Below are positions 29,372 to 38,762 of a stretch of 64,000 bases of DNA, piece after piece; within the stretch, counting starts at the first letter, position 1; each line of letters begins with the position of its first letter. The translations under genes were made by a program, and so were the position numbers. Location: NCBI GenBank assembly GCA_963702495.1, contig CAVPDA010000022.1, positions 124,001 through 188,000 on the forward strand. The letters run 5' to 3'. The DNA comes from CAVPDA01 sp963702495. Lineage in GTDB: Bacteria; Pseudomonadota; Gammaproteobacteria; Burkholderiales; Rhodocyclaceae. The notes beneath the pieces are model-generated. The model ran no database searches. It saw nothing but the letters and a program-made list of their open reading frames with translations, and was not told the origin of the DNA.

Positions 29372-30289
29372 TCAGCTTCCCGGCTTTCCGGCGGTCGTCT
29401 TTTCGGCGCCCCGCCAGCCGGCTGCCTGCAATTTTTCCTTCAGTTCAGGCAGCACCTGCGCCACGGCGATCTCGCCTTCCAGAATCGCCCTGTTCTTGCC
29501 TTTGAAGTCGGTGGCGGCAACCTCCGCCAGGTTGGGACGGATGACGACCTGCGCCTCCGCCAGGTCGCGGGTGGAAATGCTCTGCCCCATGATGGCGAAA
29601 GTCTGCAGCAGGACTTCGGCGGAGGAACTCGTCTTGTTGTGCGATGGTTTGGCGCCGATGTCAACGGCGATGACGAAAGTTGCACCCATCGCCTTCACCG
29701 CGCGCACCGGAACCGGGCTGACGAGGCCGCCATCGACATACTCGCGGCCGCGGATCTCGACCGGCTTGAAGACGTCCGGTACCGCACTCGACGCCCGCAC
29801 GGCCTGGCCCGTGTTGCCGCTGCGGAACACGGTTGCGGCGCCGGTTTGAAGGTCCGTCGCCACGGCGCCGAAGGGAATCTCCAGCTTGTCCAGGGGCTTG
29901 TTGCGGACCGCGCGATTGATGAATCCCGCCAAGGCCTCGCCCTTGAGAATGCCGCGCGACGGCAGCCCCCAGTCGGCGACCTGGCTCTCGTCCATTTCCA
30001 TGGCCAGGCGCTGCACCTCGAACGGGGTCGTCCCCGCGGCATAGATGGCGCCGACCACGCTGCCGGCGCTGGTGCCGGCGATGAAGTTCGGCCGGATGCC
30101 CTGGGCTTCCAGCGCCTTGATCACGCCGACATGAGCGAAGCCGCGCGCCGCACCGCCGCCCAGCGCGAGGCCGATCTTGGGGGCAGGCGGCGGCGCCGGT
30201 GGCTCGGGCTGGAAGGGATTCAACTGGCATCCGGCAATGGGCAGCAGGCCGGCCAGCAGGAAAGCAGTCAGGCGGCTCTTGGCGGACAT
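29372..30289 (-). CDS. patatin-like phospholipase, lipoprotein (RssA-like)
   Basis: The start at 30289 gives a lipoprotein signal ending LLPIAGC (Cys21), followed by a Pro-rich linker (PEPPAPPPAP). The patatin core has the oxyanion glycine loop GLALGGGAARGFAHVG, the nucleophile GTSAG and the catalytic Asp in VDGGLVSPVP. Family members are Ser-Asp lipases/acyl hydrolases, and the signal predicts an outer-membrane or periplasmic location. It lies downstream of dsbC in the same direction, probably in one transcript with the hydroxylase gene. Confidence 0.93.
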   Translation of the reverse strand: MSAKSRLTAFLLAGLLPIAGCQLNPFQPEPPAPPPAPKIGLALGGGAARGFAHVGVIKALEAQGIRPNFIAGTSAGSVVGAIYAAGTTPFEVQRLAMEMDESQVADWGLPSRGILKGEALAGFINRAVRNKPLDKLEIPFGAVATDLQTGAATVFRSGNTGQAVRASSAVPDVFKPVEIRGREYVDGGLVSPVPVRAVKAMGATFVIAVDIGAKPSHNKTSSSAEVLLQTFAIMGQSISTRDLAEAQVVIRPNLAEVAATDFKGKNRAILEGEIAVAQVLPELKEKLQAAGWRGAEKTTAGKPGS

Positions 30290-30407
30290 GGGTCGTGCAC
30301 GATTGGGATTGGGGCGGCGCGGGGTTGGCGCAAGATTGCTCGGGGCCATCCGGCGGCGCGTCGGGCGATTTCCGCTCGCCCGCGCCGCCCGACCTTTCGC
30401 GCACGCC

Positions 30408-31121
30408 TTACTTCGCGGCTGCCGCCATGGACTGTTCCAACTTGGCCAACGAAACGGCCCCGGGGATGCGCTCGCCGTTGGACAGGAAGATCGTGGGCGT
30501 ACCCCGGATATTCAGTTTCTGGCCGAGGGCCACCACCTTGTCGATGGTGGACGTGTCGCAGTCGGCCTTGGCGCCCGGCGAAGTGTTGTTCACCATCCAG
30601 TCGTTCCACGCCTTGGCGCGGTCGGTTGCGCACCAGATGGCCTTCGACTTCTCCGTCGAGTCGGGCGACAGGATCGGGTAGAGGAAAGTGTAGATGGTGA
30701 CGTCGTTCAGCGTCTGCATGTCCTTCGCCAGCTTCTTGCAGTAGCCGCAGTTGGGATCCTCGAAGGTGGCGATGACCCGCTTGCCGCTGCCCCGCACCTG
30801 TTTCACGGCGAGGTTCAGGGGCAGATCTCCGAAGTTGATCTGCGACAGCTTGTTCTTCCGTTCCTCGGTGAGGTCCTTGCGTGTCTTGGCGTCGATGATG
30901 TTGCCGCTGAAGAAGTAGGTGACCTTCTCGTCGGTGTAGATCAATTCTCCGCCGGTGCGGATTTCGTACAGGCCGAGGTAGGGTGTCTTGCGCACGCCAT
31001 CCACGGGCAGGCCGGGCAGGGCGGCTTCCACGGCTTTCTTCACCGAGGCTTCATCCGCCCGTGCGGCGCCCGCGACCAGGATGGCGCCCGTCAGGGCAAG
31101 AGCGAGGATTCGTTTCAACAT
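30408..31121 (-). CDS. dsbC: thiol:disulfide interchange protein DsbC
   Basis: DsbC is a periplasmic disulfide isomerase that corrects wrong disulfides. The signal peptide (MLKRILALALTGAILVAGAA) is followed by an N-terminal dimerisation domain (LPGLPVDGVRKTPYLGLYE) and a thioredoxin domain with CGYC in FEDPNCGYCKKLAKDM and the cis-Pro loop RGTPTIFL. A second Cys pair (WCATDRA and ADCDTS) matches the structural disulfide of E. coli DsbC. It lies 27 bp downstream of the hydroxylase gene. Confidence 0.96.
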   Translation of the reverse strand: MLKRILALALTGAILVAGAARADEASVKKAVEAALPGLPVDGVRKTPYLGLYEIRTGGELIYTDEKVTYFFSGNIIDAKTRKDLTEERKNKLSQINFGDLPLNLAVKQVRGSGKRVIATFEDPNCGYCKKLAKDMQTLNDVTIYTFLYPILSPDSTEKSKAIWCATDRAKAWNDWMVNNTSPGAKADCDTSTIDKVVALGQKLNIRGTPTIFLSNGERIPGAVSLAKLEQSMAAAAK

Positions 31122-31148
31122 GATGTCTCCAGATGGAATGCGATCGGG

Positions 31149-32330
31149 TCACCCCAGTGCGTACCGCACGAGCATGTTACGTACGACCGGGAGACGATTG
31201 GTAAGGTTCAGGCCGGCATTGCGCAGCAGGGCGAGGGGGCCGTGCCTGGGGCGGAACAGGCGGTTGAGGGCGTGGGTGACGGTCTGCAGAGCCAGGACTT
31301 CCTCGGCGCGGCTGCGCTCGTAGGGGCGCAGTTCCCGTTCCAGGCCGATGTCGCGGTAGGGAGGCAGCGCCGTAAGGGTTTGTTCCAGCGCGCACGCATC
31401 CTGGAAACCGAGGTTGATGCCGTGGCCGGACAGGGGGTGGATGGCGTGAGCCGCGTCGCCGATCAGTGCCAGGCGCGGGCCGACGGTACGCGCTACGCGC
31501 ATCAGGCGCAACGGGAAGGCGGCGGCAGGCGTGAGCAGTTCCAGTTTCCCGAGGCGATGGCCGGCGGCCGCGGCAACTCGTTCGCACAATTGCTCGGCAG
31601 GCAGCGCGACCAGTTCCTGCGCCTCGGCATCGGGTGCGGACCAGACGATGGAAATCGCGTCGCCGGGCAGGGGCAGGTAGGCCAGCACCGAGCCGCCGAG
31701 AAACCACTGGTACGCCTTGTTGCGATGCGGACGCTGGCAGGCGAAATTGGCGACCACGCCCATTTCCCCGTAAGGCTCGACGCGAGCGGCGATTCCGGCC
31801 TGCCGGCGGACCCAGGAGTCGGCGCCATCGGCGGCCACCACCAGTCTGGCGCTTATCTGCTCGCCGCCAGCCAGCGCGAGCCGGGCTGCATCGGCATCGA
31901 AATGCAGCGTTTCGGGCTGCGCCGGGCACAGCAGAGTGACGTTGGATTGGCGTTTCACCGTCTCCCACAGTTCGCGCTGCATCACACCCGATTCGACGAT
32001 CCACGCCAACTCGTCCACACCGGCGGCGTAGGCGGAGAAATCGAGGCGCGCGCCCCGGTCGCCATGAATCTCCATGTCGTAGACCGGCGTGATGCGGGAG
32101 CGGTCGAGGTGCGCCCAGGCGCCGATGCCCTCGAGAAAGCGCCGGTTGGCGGGACTGATGGCGTATATGCGGGAATCCCAGCCGGACTGCGGCGGGGACG
32201 GCGCACGGCCTTCGACCAGCGCGACGCTGAAGCGGCTGGCCCGCAGCGCGGCAGCCAGGCTCGCGCCCGCCAGGCCGCCGCCGACGATGGCGATATCGGT
32301 CTTCACGGCTGAGTCGGAGCCTCTAGCCAC
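31149..32330 (-). CDS. UbiH/UbiF/VisC-type FAD hydroxylase
   Basis: This is a flavoprotein monooxygenase of the ubiquinone-hydroxylase group, acting on the ring in aerobic ubiquinone synthesis. The FAD Rossmann motif is IAIVGGGLAGASLAAAL, the mid-motif is VVAADGADSWVR, and the second FAD motif is LALIGDAAHAIHPLSGHGIN. Which ring position it hydroxylates cannot be told from the sequence. The start is a GTG at 32330; another GTG at 32306, closer to the first strand, is also possible. It leads the gene set with dsbC and the patatin lipoprotein. Confidence 0.9.
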   Translation of the reverse strand: MARGSDSAVKTDIAIVGGGLAGASLAAALRASRFSVALVEGRAPSPPQSGWDSRIYAISPANRRFLEGIGAWAHLDRSRITPVYDMEIHGDRGARLDFSAYAAGVDELAWIVESGVMQRELWETVKRQSNVTLLCPAQPETLHFDADAARLALAGGEQISARLVVAADGADSWVRRQAGIAARVEPYGEMGVVANFACQRPHRNKAYQWFLGGSVLAYLPLPGDAISIVWSAPDAEAQELVALPAEQLCERVAAAAGHRLGKLELLTPAAAFPLRLMRVARTVGPRLALIGDAAHAIHPLSGHGINLGFQDACALEQTLTALPPYRDIGLERELRPYERSRAEEVLALQTVTHALNRLFRPRHGPLALLRNAGLNLTNRLPVVRNMLVRYALG

Positions 32331-32392
32331 TTACGCGCGCAATCGTGACGACTCCGGTGAAGAATTGCCCGGACGGCGGGTTTCGGGGATCT

Positions 32393-32451
32393 CAAGGGGG
32401 CCTGCCCCCTTGGTCCAACTCGGGGGATATACAAGGGGAATCTCCCCTTGT
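32393..32451. repeat. two consecutive perfect hairpins with related arms
   Basis: CAAGGGGGC-ct-GCCCCCTTG (32393-32412) and ACAAGGGGA-atc-TCCCCTTGT (32431-32451) each have a 9-bp perfect stem and share the CAAGGGG arm. A third, less regular structure (ccggccgcagggagccggc and onward) follows to about 32516. They lie in the 270-bp gap between the hydroxylase gene and tRNA-Met, where I see no coding sequence. They could be repeat units, or structures in a hydroxylase leader or tRNA trailer on the minus strand. Confidence 0.6.
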
Positions 32452-32601
32452 TCGTACATGGCAGGTTTTCCGGCCGCAGGGAGCCGGCAAACCTGTTTGG
32501 TTCCGGCTCGGCCGGCTTAGGCGGAAGGCGCATCACGGCATGCTCGCGTGGATGCCGAATGCGCGATTGCCAGCGCTGTTCGGACGGGCGGAGTGGCGGG
32601 A

Positions 32602-32678
32602 TGGTGGTGATGAGTGGACTTGAACCACCGACCTACGGATTATGAATCCGTCGCTCTAACCGACTGAGCTACATCACC
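32602..32678 (-). tRNA. tRNA-Met (CAT anticodon, elongator type)
   Basis: On the minus strand the acceptor GGTGATG pairs with CATCACC, followed by an encoded ACCA end. The D arm is GCTCAGTCGGTTAGAGC, the anticodon stem ACGGA/TCCGT encloses TTCATAA (CAT), and the T arm is GGTGG-TTCAAGT-CCACT. The length is 77 nt. The CAT anticodon could also be tRNA-Ile2 after lysidine modification, but the first acceptor pair and loop TTCATAA fit elongator tRNA-Met. Confidence 0.95.
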
Positions 32679-32692
32679 ACGGAAAGCCGCGG

Positions 32693-32722
32693 AGAATAGC
32701 AGAAGCTGCCCCTCCCGATCAA
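32693..32722 (-). promoter_or_regulatory. sigma-70 promoter of tRNA-Met
   Basis: On the minus strand TTGATC, an 18-base spacer and TATTCT end 14 bases before the mature tRNA 5' end. Position and hexamers fit a short-leader tRNA promoter. Confidence 0.65.
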
Positions 32723-32898
32723 GGACGGCGCAAACGGATGCTTTGCGCTGCCGGTCCGGGTTTCGCTGGAGCTCCAGGAAAGGCGAACGGGGGAAACGTG
32801 CCCGATTTCCCTTCTCAGTGCGCGGGGCGCCACGCATAATGCCGCGATCGATCGCAGCTTGGGGCGCCGGGCGCCAGTACCTGCGGCATGGGACAAGC

Positions 32899-35800
32899 AT
32901 GGCTTCTGTATTGGGGCATAGATTGAGCGGTTTCAAGGAAGCGAGCGGCGGCAGGACGCGTAAGGCGCGCTGGACGCTCAAGGCGCAGCTTTATTTCGTT
33001 CTCGCTGCCCTCAGCGTTCCGGTATGGCTATGGCTCGGATACGAAGTCGCTTCCCACTATCAGGACACGCTCGCCACGGAGGAATTGGCTTCGCGCAATC
33101 TGGCGGCGATCACCGCGGCCGACGTCGAGCGTTTCGTCGCGGAATCGGAAGCGATGCTCGGCCGTCTTGCCGTGCGTCCGGCCATGCGGGCGCTCGAAAC
33201 GGGAAATTGCGACACCGCGTTCGATGTGCTGCCGCTGGTCAACGGGCGATTCGAGAACCTGATCAGCGTCGATCGTGCCGGCAAGGTCCGCTGTTCGGCA
33301 CTGCCGCTCAGCGGCGAGTTGCGCGTGGATGGGAACAACACGCTGAACCGTGTGTTGCGGGAAGGAAGCTTCAGCGTCGGCCACGTCAAGCGCAGCCCCA
33401 TCAGCGGCAGCTGGGTCATACCCTTGTCGTATCCGGTGCGCTCCGATGACGGCTCGGTCGTGGGCCAGATCACCGGTACCGTAGAACCTGGTGCGATTCC
33501 ATCCCGTGGCGAGCCGGGCTCAGCTTCCCGACGGCGCGGTGGTCGCCCTGATCGACAGTGAGGGAACGGTGCTGGCGCGCTCTCTCGATCCGGCGACTTA
33601 CGTCGGCCGCAACACCGCGGACACGCCGATGGGACGCATCCTGCTGCAAAGGAACGAGGGGACGGCGCGCGCAGTCGGCATGGATGGTACGGAGCGGGTG
33701 TTCGGGTTCGTGTCGGTGCCGCGCACGACCTGGAAAGTCTATGCCGGCGTTCCTGCCCAACTGGTGGTCGAGCGTACACGTTCCTATGCCGTCACCCACG
33801 TCATCATCGCCGCCTCCGTACTCAGCCTGATGCTGGCCTTCGGCATGCTGCTGATGGGCCGCGTCGAGGGACCGATCGCGCGCATCGCGCGTGCCGCACG
33901 CGCCATCGGCGAAGGACGCCTCGATGTGCGGGCGCCGGAAACCGGACCGCGCGAGGTGGTGGATGTCAGCCATCGCTTCAATGCGATGCTCGATGCCCTT
34001 GCGGCGCAGCGGCGCTCCATGGAGGAGAGCCAGGAACGCCTGTTCAGCCTGCTCAACAATGTACAGGAGGTGGTGTATTCGGCCGCCGTCGATGGCAGTA
34101 AGTTCTATTTCGTCAGTCCGGCGAGCGAAAAGATCTTCGGCCATCCACCCGCCGAGTTCTACACGCGGCCCGGCCTCTGGCTCGACATGATGGTGGCCGA
34201 AGATCGCCCGCTGCGCCCGACGTGGGGAAAGGGGCAGGGGCCCGGCGGCGCCGTGGATTTCCACTACCGGGTGCGCCGCGCCGACGGACGCATCCGCTGG
34301 ATGCAGGACCGCTTCTGGCTGGTGCGCGATGCGGGAGGAGCGGAAGTCCGTGTCGATGGCCTGGTGACGGACATCACCGAGCGCCGGGTGGCCGAGGAAT
34401 CGCTGCGCGAGAGCGAACATCGCTTCCGCACCATTGCCGAATCCAGCCCTGTGCCGCTCTGTATCCTGTCCTTCCACACGGGGCGGGTACGCTATGCGAA
34501 CAGCGCCTTGTGCGCCGCGTTCGGAATGACTTCGGAGGAGGTCGTCGATCGTCCGGCGGCGGAGTTCTTCGCCAGTCCCGCCGATCAGCAGTTCACCGTC
34601 GAGATTCTCAAGAAGGACGGCAGGCTGAGCAACCTCGAACTTCCGGCCAAGCGACGCGACGGGCAGATCTTCTGGGTCGTGTTGTCGGCGCGGCTGGCCG
34701 ATTTCGACGGCGAGGCGGCGGTGTTCATCAGTTACATGGACATTACCGCCCGCCGCCAGGCGGAGCAGTCGCTGAAGGCGAGCGAGGAACGCTTCCGCAC
34801 CCTCGTGGCCGCTCTCGCCGAGGGCGTGGCACTGCACGATGCAAGCGGCCGCGTGGTCACCTGCAACAGCGCCGCCAAGCGCATGCTGGGCCTGGAGTGC
34901 GGCCGCCTTCCCGGCGCCGGCGTGCTCGATCCGACGTGGCAGGTGATGCGGGAGGACGGCTCGGTTCTGGATCTCGACGCTCTCCCGGTCATGGTATCGA
35001 TCGCGACGGGAAAGGCTCAGCGCGATTTCGTGGTGGGAATCCGCCGGCCGGATCAGGGCGAGGTGTGGCTTTCGGTGAACACTCAACCCCTGTTCGACGG
35101 CGCGTCGGCCGGACCTTATGCGGTGGTCTCGTCCTTCAACGACATCAGCGACCGCAAGCGCGCGGAAGCGGCATTGCGGGAACTGAACGAAAGCCTGGAG
35201 CAGCGCGTATCGGAGCGTACGGCGGAGCTGGAGTATGCAAACAAGGAACTGGAGGCGTTCTCCTACTCCGTATCCCACGATCTGCGCGCGCCTCTGCGCT
35301 CGATCAACGGTTTCTCGCACATTCTCATGGATGCCGAGCGCGAGCGCCTATCCGCGGAGGGCGGCGAACTGCTCGACCGCGTGATCCACGCGGCCAACCG
35401 CATGGGGCAGTTGATCGACGACATCTTGCGCTTCTCCCGCATCAGCCGCGCCGACTTGCAGCGCACCAGCGTCGATATGAAGGCGCTGGCGCAGATCGTG
35501 GTCGCCGACATGCGCGAAGCTTACCCGGGCGCGCAGATCGAGGTCGGCGAATTGCCCATGGTGGTCGGAGATCAGACCATGCTGCGTCAGGCGCTGACCA
35601 ACCTGATCGACAACGCGCTGAAATTCAGCGCGCGGCGGGCGCAACCGCAAGTGAAGATCGGCGCTGAAATTCGAGACGGCGAAACGGTATTCCACGTGCG
35701 CGACAACGGCGCCGGATTCGACATGCGCTACGCCGGACGGCTGTTCGGCGTGTTCCAGCGCATGCACAGCCCGAGCGAATTCCCGGGCACCGGCGTGGGG

Positions 35801-35908
35801 CTGGCTGTGGTCAAGCGCATCGTCGATCGCCACAAGGGCCGCATCTGGGCCGAAGCGGTGCCCGAACAGGGCGCATCCTTCTACTTCACTCTGCCGCTAC
35901 GCCGCTGA
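32899..35908 (+). CDS. membrane sensor histidine kinase (Cache-like, HAMP, three PAS), one-base insertion
   Basis: An N-terminal helix (LYFVLAALSVPVWLWLGY) leads into a ~250-residue Cache-like periplasmic domain, a second helix (VIIAASVLSLMLAFGMLL), a HAMP region (GPIARIARAARAIGEGRLDV), three PAS modules (from about 34040, 34410 and 34780), HisKA (SVSHDLRAPLRSINGF) and HATPase (GTGVGLAVVKRIV). The frame breaks inside the Cache-like domain: good sequence to GQITGTV, then the next frame continues NLVRFHPVASRAQLPDG from 33485. Removing one base at about 33481-33484 repairs it. The start at 32899 skips an upstream in-frame stretch with no family likeness. No response regulator is adjacent. Confidence 0.88.
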
Positions 35909-36003
35909 TACGTTCTCCTGCCTCGATGATCGCGTCGCGCCCGGCATTCCTGTGCGCGCCCCGTTTTCCCTTCTGCCGGCGATAATCGGGACCTGGAGCT
36001 GCC

Positions 36004-38370
36004 ATGAACGGACCGATGACCGATATCCTCGCCCTGCCGGCGGACGAACTCGCGCAGCTGCGGGACATCCTGGACGCCGCCGGTGCCCTGCCCTATGTCG
36101 CAGCGGGCGTGGCAGGGGCGCGCGTGTTCAGCGGAGGATCGGTGCGCACCGTAACCGGCTGCGAGGCGCAGGAGTTCCGGTCCGATCCGGAATTGTGGTG
36201 CCGGCTGGTCCACGCGGACGATCGCGCCCTGCTGCGGGATGCGCTGGGCGGCCTCGCTGACGGCGATGCGTACGAACTCCAATATCGCATCGTTCGACCG
36301 GACGGTGAAGAGCGCCGGCTGCGGGACTCGGGGAGGGCGGTCCGGAAGGCTCTTGGCGCGGAGCTGCGTCTTTGCGGCGTGGTGACGGACGTCAGCGACC
36401 GCCGTCTTGGCTCGCCTGCCAACCCCGGGGGGGAGGCCCGGTCGGACGAGGGTTTGCGTGCCGGCGAGGAACGGTTCAGGCGCCTGCTCGAAGCGGTGCC
36501 GACGCTGGCGGTGCACGGCTTCGACCGCGGCGGAACGGTCCGCTACTGGAACAAGGCGAACGAGACCGTGTATGGCTATTCGGCGCAGGAGGCGATCGGC
36601 CGCAACATACTGGACCTCGTCGTCCCGCCCGAATTGCGCCAGACCGTGAAACGCCAGATCGAGCATGGTGCGGCGACCGGCGAGATGCCGCCCGCCGCCG
36701 AGCTCTGGCTGATGCGCAAGGACGGATCGCGCGTGCCGGTGTTTTCGAGCCATGCCATCGTAGTCACGCCGGGCAGCGCGCCGGAACTGTTCCGCATCGA
36801 CCTCGATCTCACGCCGCTCAAGCGGGCCGAGGAACAGGTGCGCGACAGCGAGGCGCGCCTGGCGGGTGTGATCGCGTCCGCGATGGATGCCGTCATCTCG
36901 ACCGACGAGTCCGAAAACATCATACTTTTCAATGCCGCCGCCGAGGGGATGTTCGGCTATCGTGCCGCCGAAGTTCTGGGCAGCGATTTGGCGATGCTGT
37001 TGCCGGAGGGATACCGGGAGGAGCATCGGCGCCACGTGCGCGGCTACCGGGAACGCGGGCTGACCAACCGCCGCATGGGTTCCTTGGGATCGATTCGGGG
37101 CCGCCGCAGGAACGGCGAGGTGTTCCCGGTGGAAGCCTCGATTTCCCAGCTCGAGGCCAATGGCAAGCACCTGTTCACGGTCATTCTGCGCGACATCACG
37201 GAACGCGTCCGGTCGGAAGCGGCCCTGCGCGAGAGCGAGGCACGCTTTCGTCTGCTGGTCGAATCGACCCGTGCCGTGAGCTGGGAGATGGATGCCTCGA
37301 CCCTGGGTTTCCGCTATGTTTCGCCGCAGGCAACGGCGATGCTCGGCTATCCCGTGGAGGATTGGTATCGCCCCGGCTTCTGGGAAGGCTGGCTCCACCC
37401 GGACGAGCGCGAACGCGTCATTGCCTTCTGCAGGAGTGCGGCAGAACGCGGCCGCGACCACACGTTCGAGTTTCGCATGGTTGCCGCGGACGGTCACGAA
37501 GTGTGGATCGAGGACATCGTCTCGGTGGACTTGCGCGAGGGGCAGCCGGCGCGGCTGCGCGGTTTCCTGCTCGACATTACGGACCGCCGCCTGGCCGAGC
37601 GCGCGGTGCGCGAACTCAATGAGACGCTGGAGTGGCGGGTGGCGGAGCGCACCGCAGAACTGGAGTATGCCAACAAGGAGTTGGAGTCGTTCTCCTACTC
37701 GGTTTCCCACGATCTGCGGGCACCGTTGCGCGCCATAAACGGTTTCGCTCATATCCTGCTGGAAACCGAGGCGGATCAACTGTCGCCCGACGGGCGCGCG
37801 TTACTGGATCGTGTCAGGAACAGCGCTTCCCGCATGGGGCAACTGATCGACGACATCCTGCGCTTTTCCCGCATCAGCCGCGCCGAAATGACGATGACCC
37901 GCCTCGATCTCGGAAAGCTGGCGGGGTCGGTCGCGCAGGAGTTGAGCGAGGGCTATCCCGGTGCCGTGATCGAGTTCGGCCGACTGCCGCAGGTTACGGG
38001 CGACGAGTTCACGGTGCGCCTCGTGCTGGTGAATCTGGTCGAGAACGCGCTCAAGTTCTCCTCGCGCCAGCCGCAACCCAGGGTGGAGATCGGGACGGCC
38101 CGGCGCGATGGACAGGATTGGATTTTCGTGCGTGACAATGGAGTGGGCTTCGACATGCGTTACACCGGAAAGCTCTTCGGCGTGTTCCAGCGGATGCATC
38201 CCGAATCGCAGTTTCCGGGCATGGGGGTGGGACTCGCCATCGTCAAGCGTGTGGTCGATCGGCACCACGGTCGGGTGTGGGCGGAATCCGAGCCGGGCCA
38301 GGGTGCGACCTTCTTCTTCAGCCTGGGGGAGCCGCGGCGCTTGCCTTCGGTCCGCGGCGGAGCACTATGA
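36004..38370 (+). CDS. soluble PAS sensor histidine kinase
   Basis: This 788-residue protein has no transmembrane helix. It holds four PAS-type modules (about residues 15-135, 155-280, 285-405 and 415-530), a short coiled linker, HisKA (SVSHDLRAPLRAINGF) and HATPase (DNGVGFDMRYTGKLFGVFQ, GMGVGLAIVKRVV). The last ~270 residues are very similar to the kinase directly upstream, also at DNA level, so the pair probably arose by tandem duplication of the transmitter. The domain arrangement matches PAS kinases that signal through a separate response regulator, which is not here. It lies 95 bp after the first kinase. Confidence 0.92.
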   Translation: MNGPMTDILALPADELAQLRDILDAAGALPYVAAGVAGARVFSGGSVRTVTGCEAQEFRSDPELWCRLVHADDRALLRDALGGLADGDAYELQYRIVRPDGEERRLRDSGRAVRKALGAELRLCGVVTDVSDRRLGSPANPGGEARSDEGLRAGEERFRRLLEAVPTLAVHGFDRGGTVRYWNKANETVYGYSAQEAIGRNILDLVVPPELRQTVKRQIEHGAATGEMPPAAELWLMRKDGSRVPVFSSHAIVVTPGSAPELFRIDLDLTPLKRAEEQVRDSEARLAGVIASAMDAVISTDESENIILFNAAAEGMFGYRAAEVLGSDLAMLLPEGYREEHRRHVRGYRERGLTNRRMGSLGSIRGRRRNGEVFPVEASISQLEANGKHLFTVILRDITERVRSEAALRESEARFRLLVESTRAVSWEMDASTLGFRYVSPQATAMLGYPVEDWYRPGFWEGWLHPDERERVIAFCRSAAERGRDHTFEFRMVAADGHEVWIEDIVSVDLREGQPARLRGFLLDITDRRLAERAVRELNETLEWRVAERTAELEYANKELESFSYSVSHDLRAPLRAINGFAHILLETEADQLSPDGRALLDRVRNSASRMGQLIDDILRFSRISRAEMTMTRLDLGKLAGSVAQELSEGYPGAVIEFGRLPQVTGDEFTVRLVLVNLVENALKFSSRQPQPRVEIGTARRDGQDWIFVRDNGVGFDMRYTGKLFGVFQRMHPESQFPGMGVGLAIVKRVVDRHHGRVWAESEPGQGATFFFSLGEPRRLPSVRGGAL

Positions 38371-38388
38371 GTGCGCTTCCGGTTCGTC

Positions 38389-38394
38389 TATAAT
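38389..38394 (+). promoter_or_regulatory. TATAAT -10 box before the miaB gene cluster
   Basis: A perfect TATAAT lies 31 bases upstream of the small conserved gene that precedes miaB. There is no clear -35 hexamer. Confidence 0.45.
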
Positions 38395-38424
38395 GACTTG
38401 TAAATCAATTCCTTCTGGTTCGCC

Positions 38425-38757
38425 ATGGATCCCCTGATCCCGGCCATCATCAGCACTGTGATTCAGACCATCATGTCGATGCCGAGCGACCCGCCGCCGG
38501 TCGCTGCCATCTCGCGGCAGATTCCGCTGGAGGCGGCCAAGGCCCGGATGCAGCCGCCGGCCAACGGCCAGATCGAACTCGACGGCCAGGCCTTCGCGCT
38601 TTCTCCCGGCGTCCAGATCCGCGACGCGGACAACCGTATCGTCATGCCGATGGCGGTGCAGCAGCCGGGGACGGTCCTCTATCTGACGGACGCCGCGGGC
38701 GCCGTACACCGCATCTGGATCCTGGGCGCCAACGAAGCCCAGCGCATCGACCGCTGA
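38425..38757 (+). CDS. conserved hypothetical protein upstream of miaB
   Basis: This is a 110-residue protein with a hydrophobic N-terminus (PLIPAIISTVIQTIMSMP) and a C-terminal beta-rich part (QIELDGQAFALSPGVQIRDADNRIVMP, then TVLYLTDAAGAVHRIWIL). The N-terminal helix may be a membrane anchor or signal. I do not recognise the family beyond its likeness to small betaproteobacterial proteins. It ends 5 bp before miaB, so it belongs to the same transcript. Confidence 0.75.
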   Translation: MDPLIPAIISTVIQTIMSMPSDPPPVAAISRQIPLEAAKARMQPPANGQIELDGQAFALSPGVQIRDADNRIVMPMAVQQPGTVLYLTDAAGAVHRIWILGANEAQRIDR

Positions 38758-38762
38758 TCCTG

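Noticed and set aside
32602..32678. tRNA as an integration site for an island
   Set aside because: I found no integrase, no repeated tRNA 3' end and no foreign genes beside it.
38425..38757. Toxin-antitoxin or phage gene in front of miaB
   Set aside because: The small protein has no toxin or phage motif and sits 5 bp from miaB as part of a housekeeping transcript.
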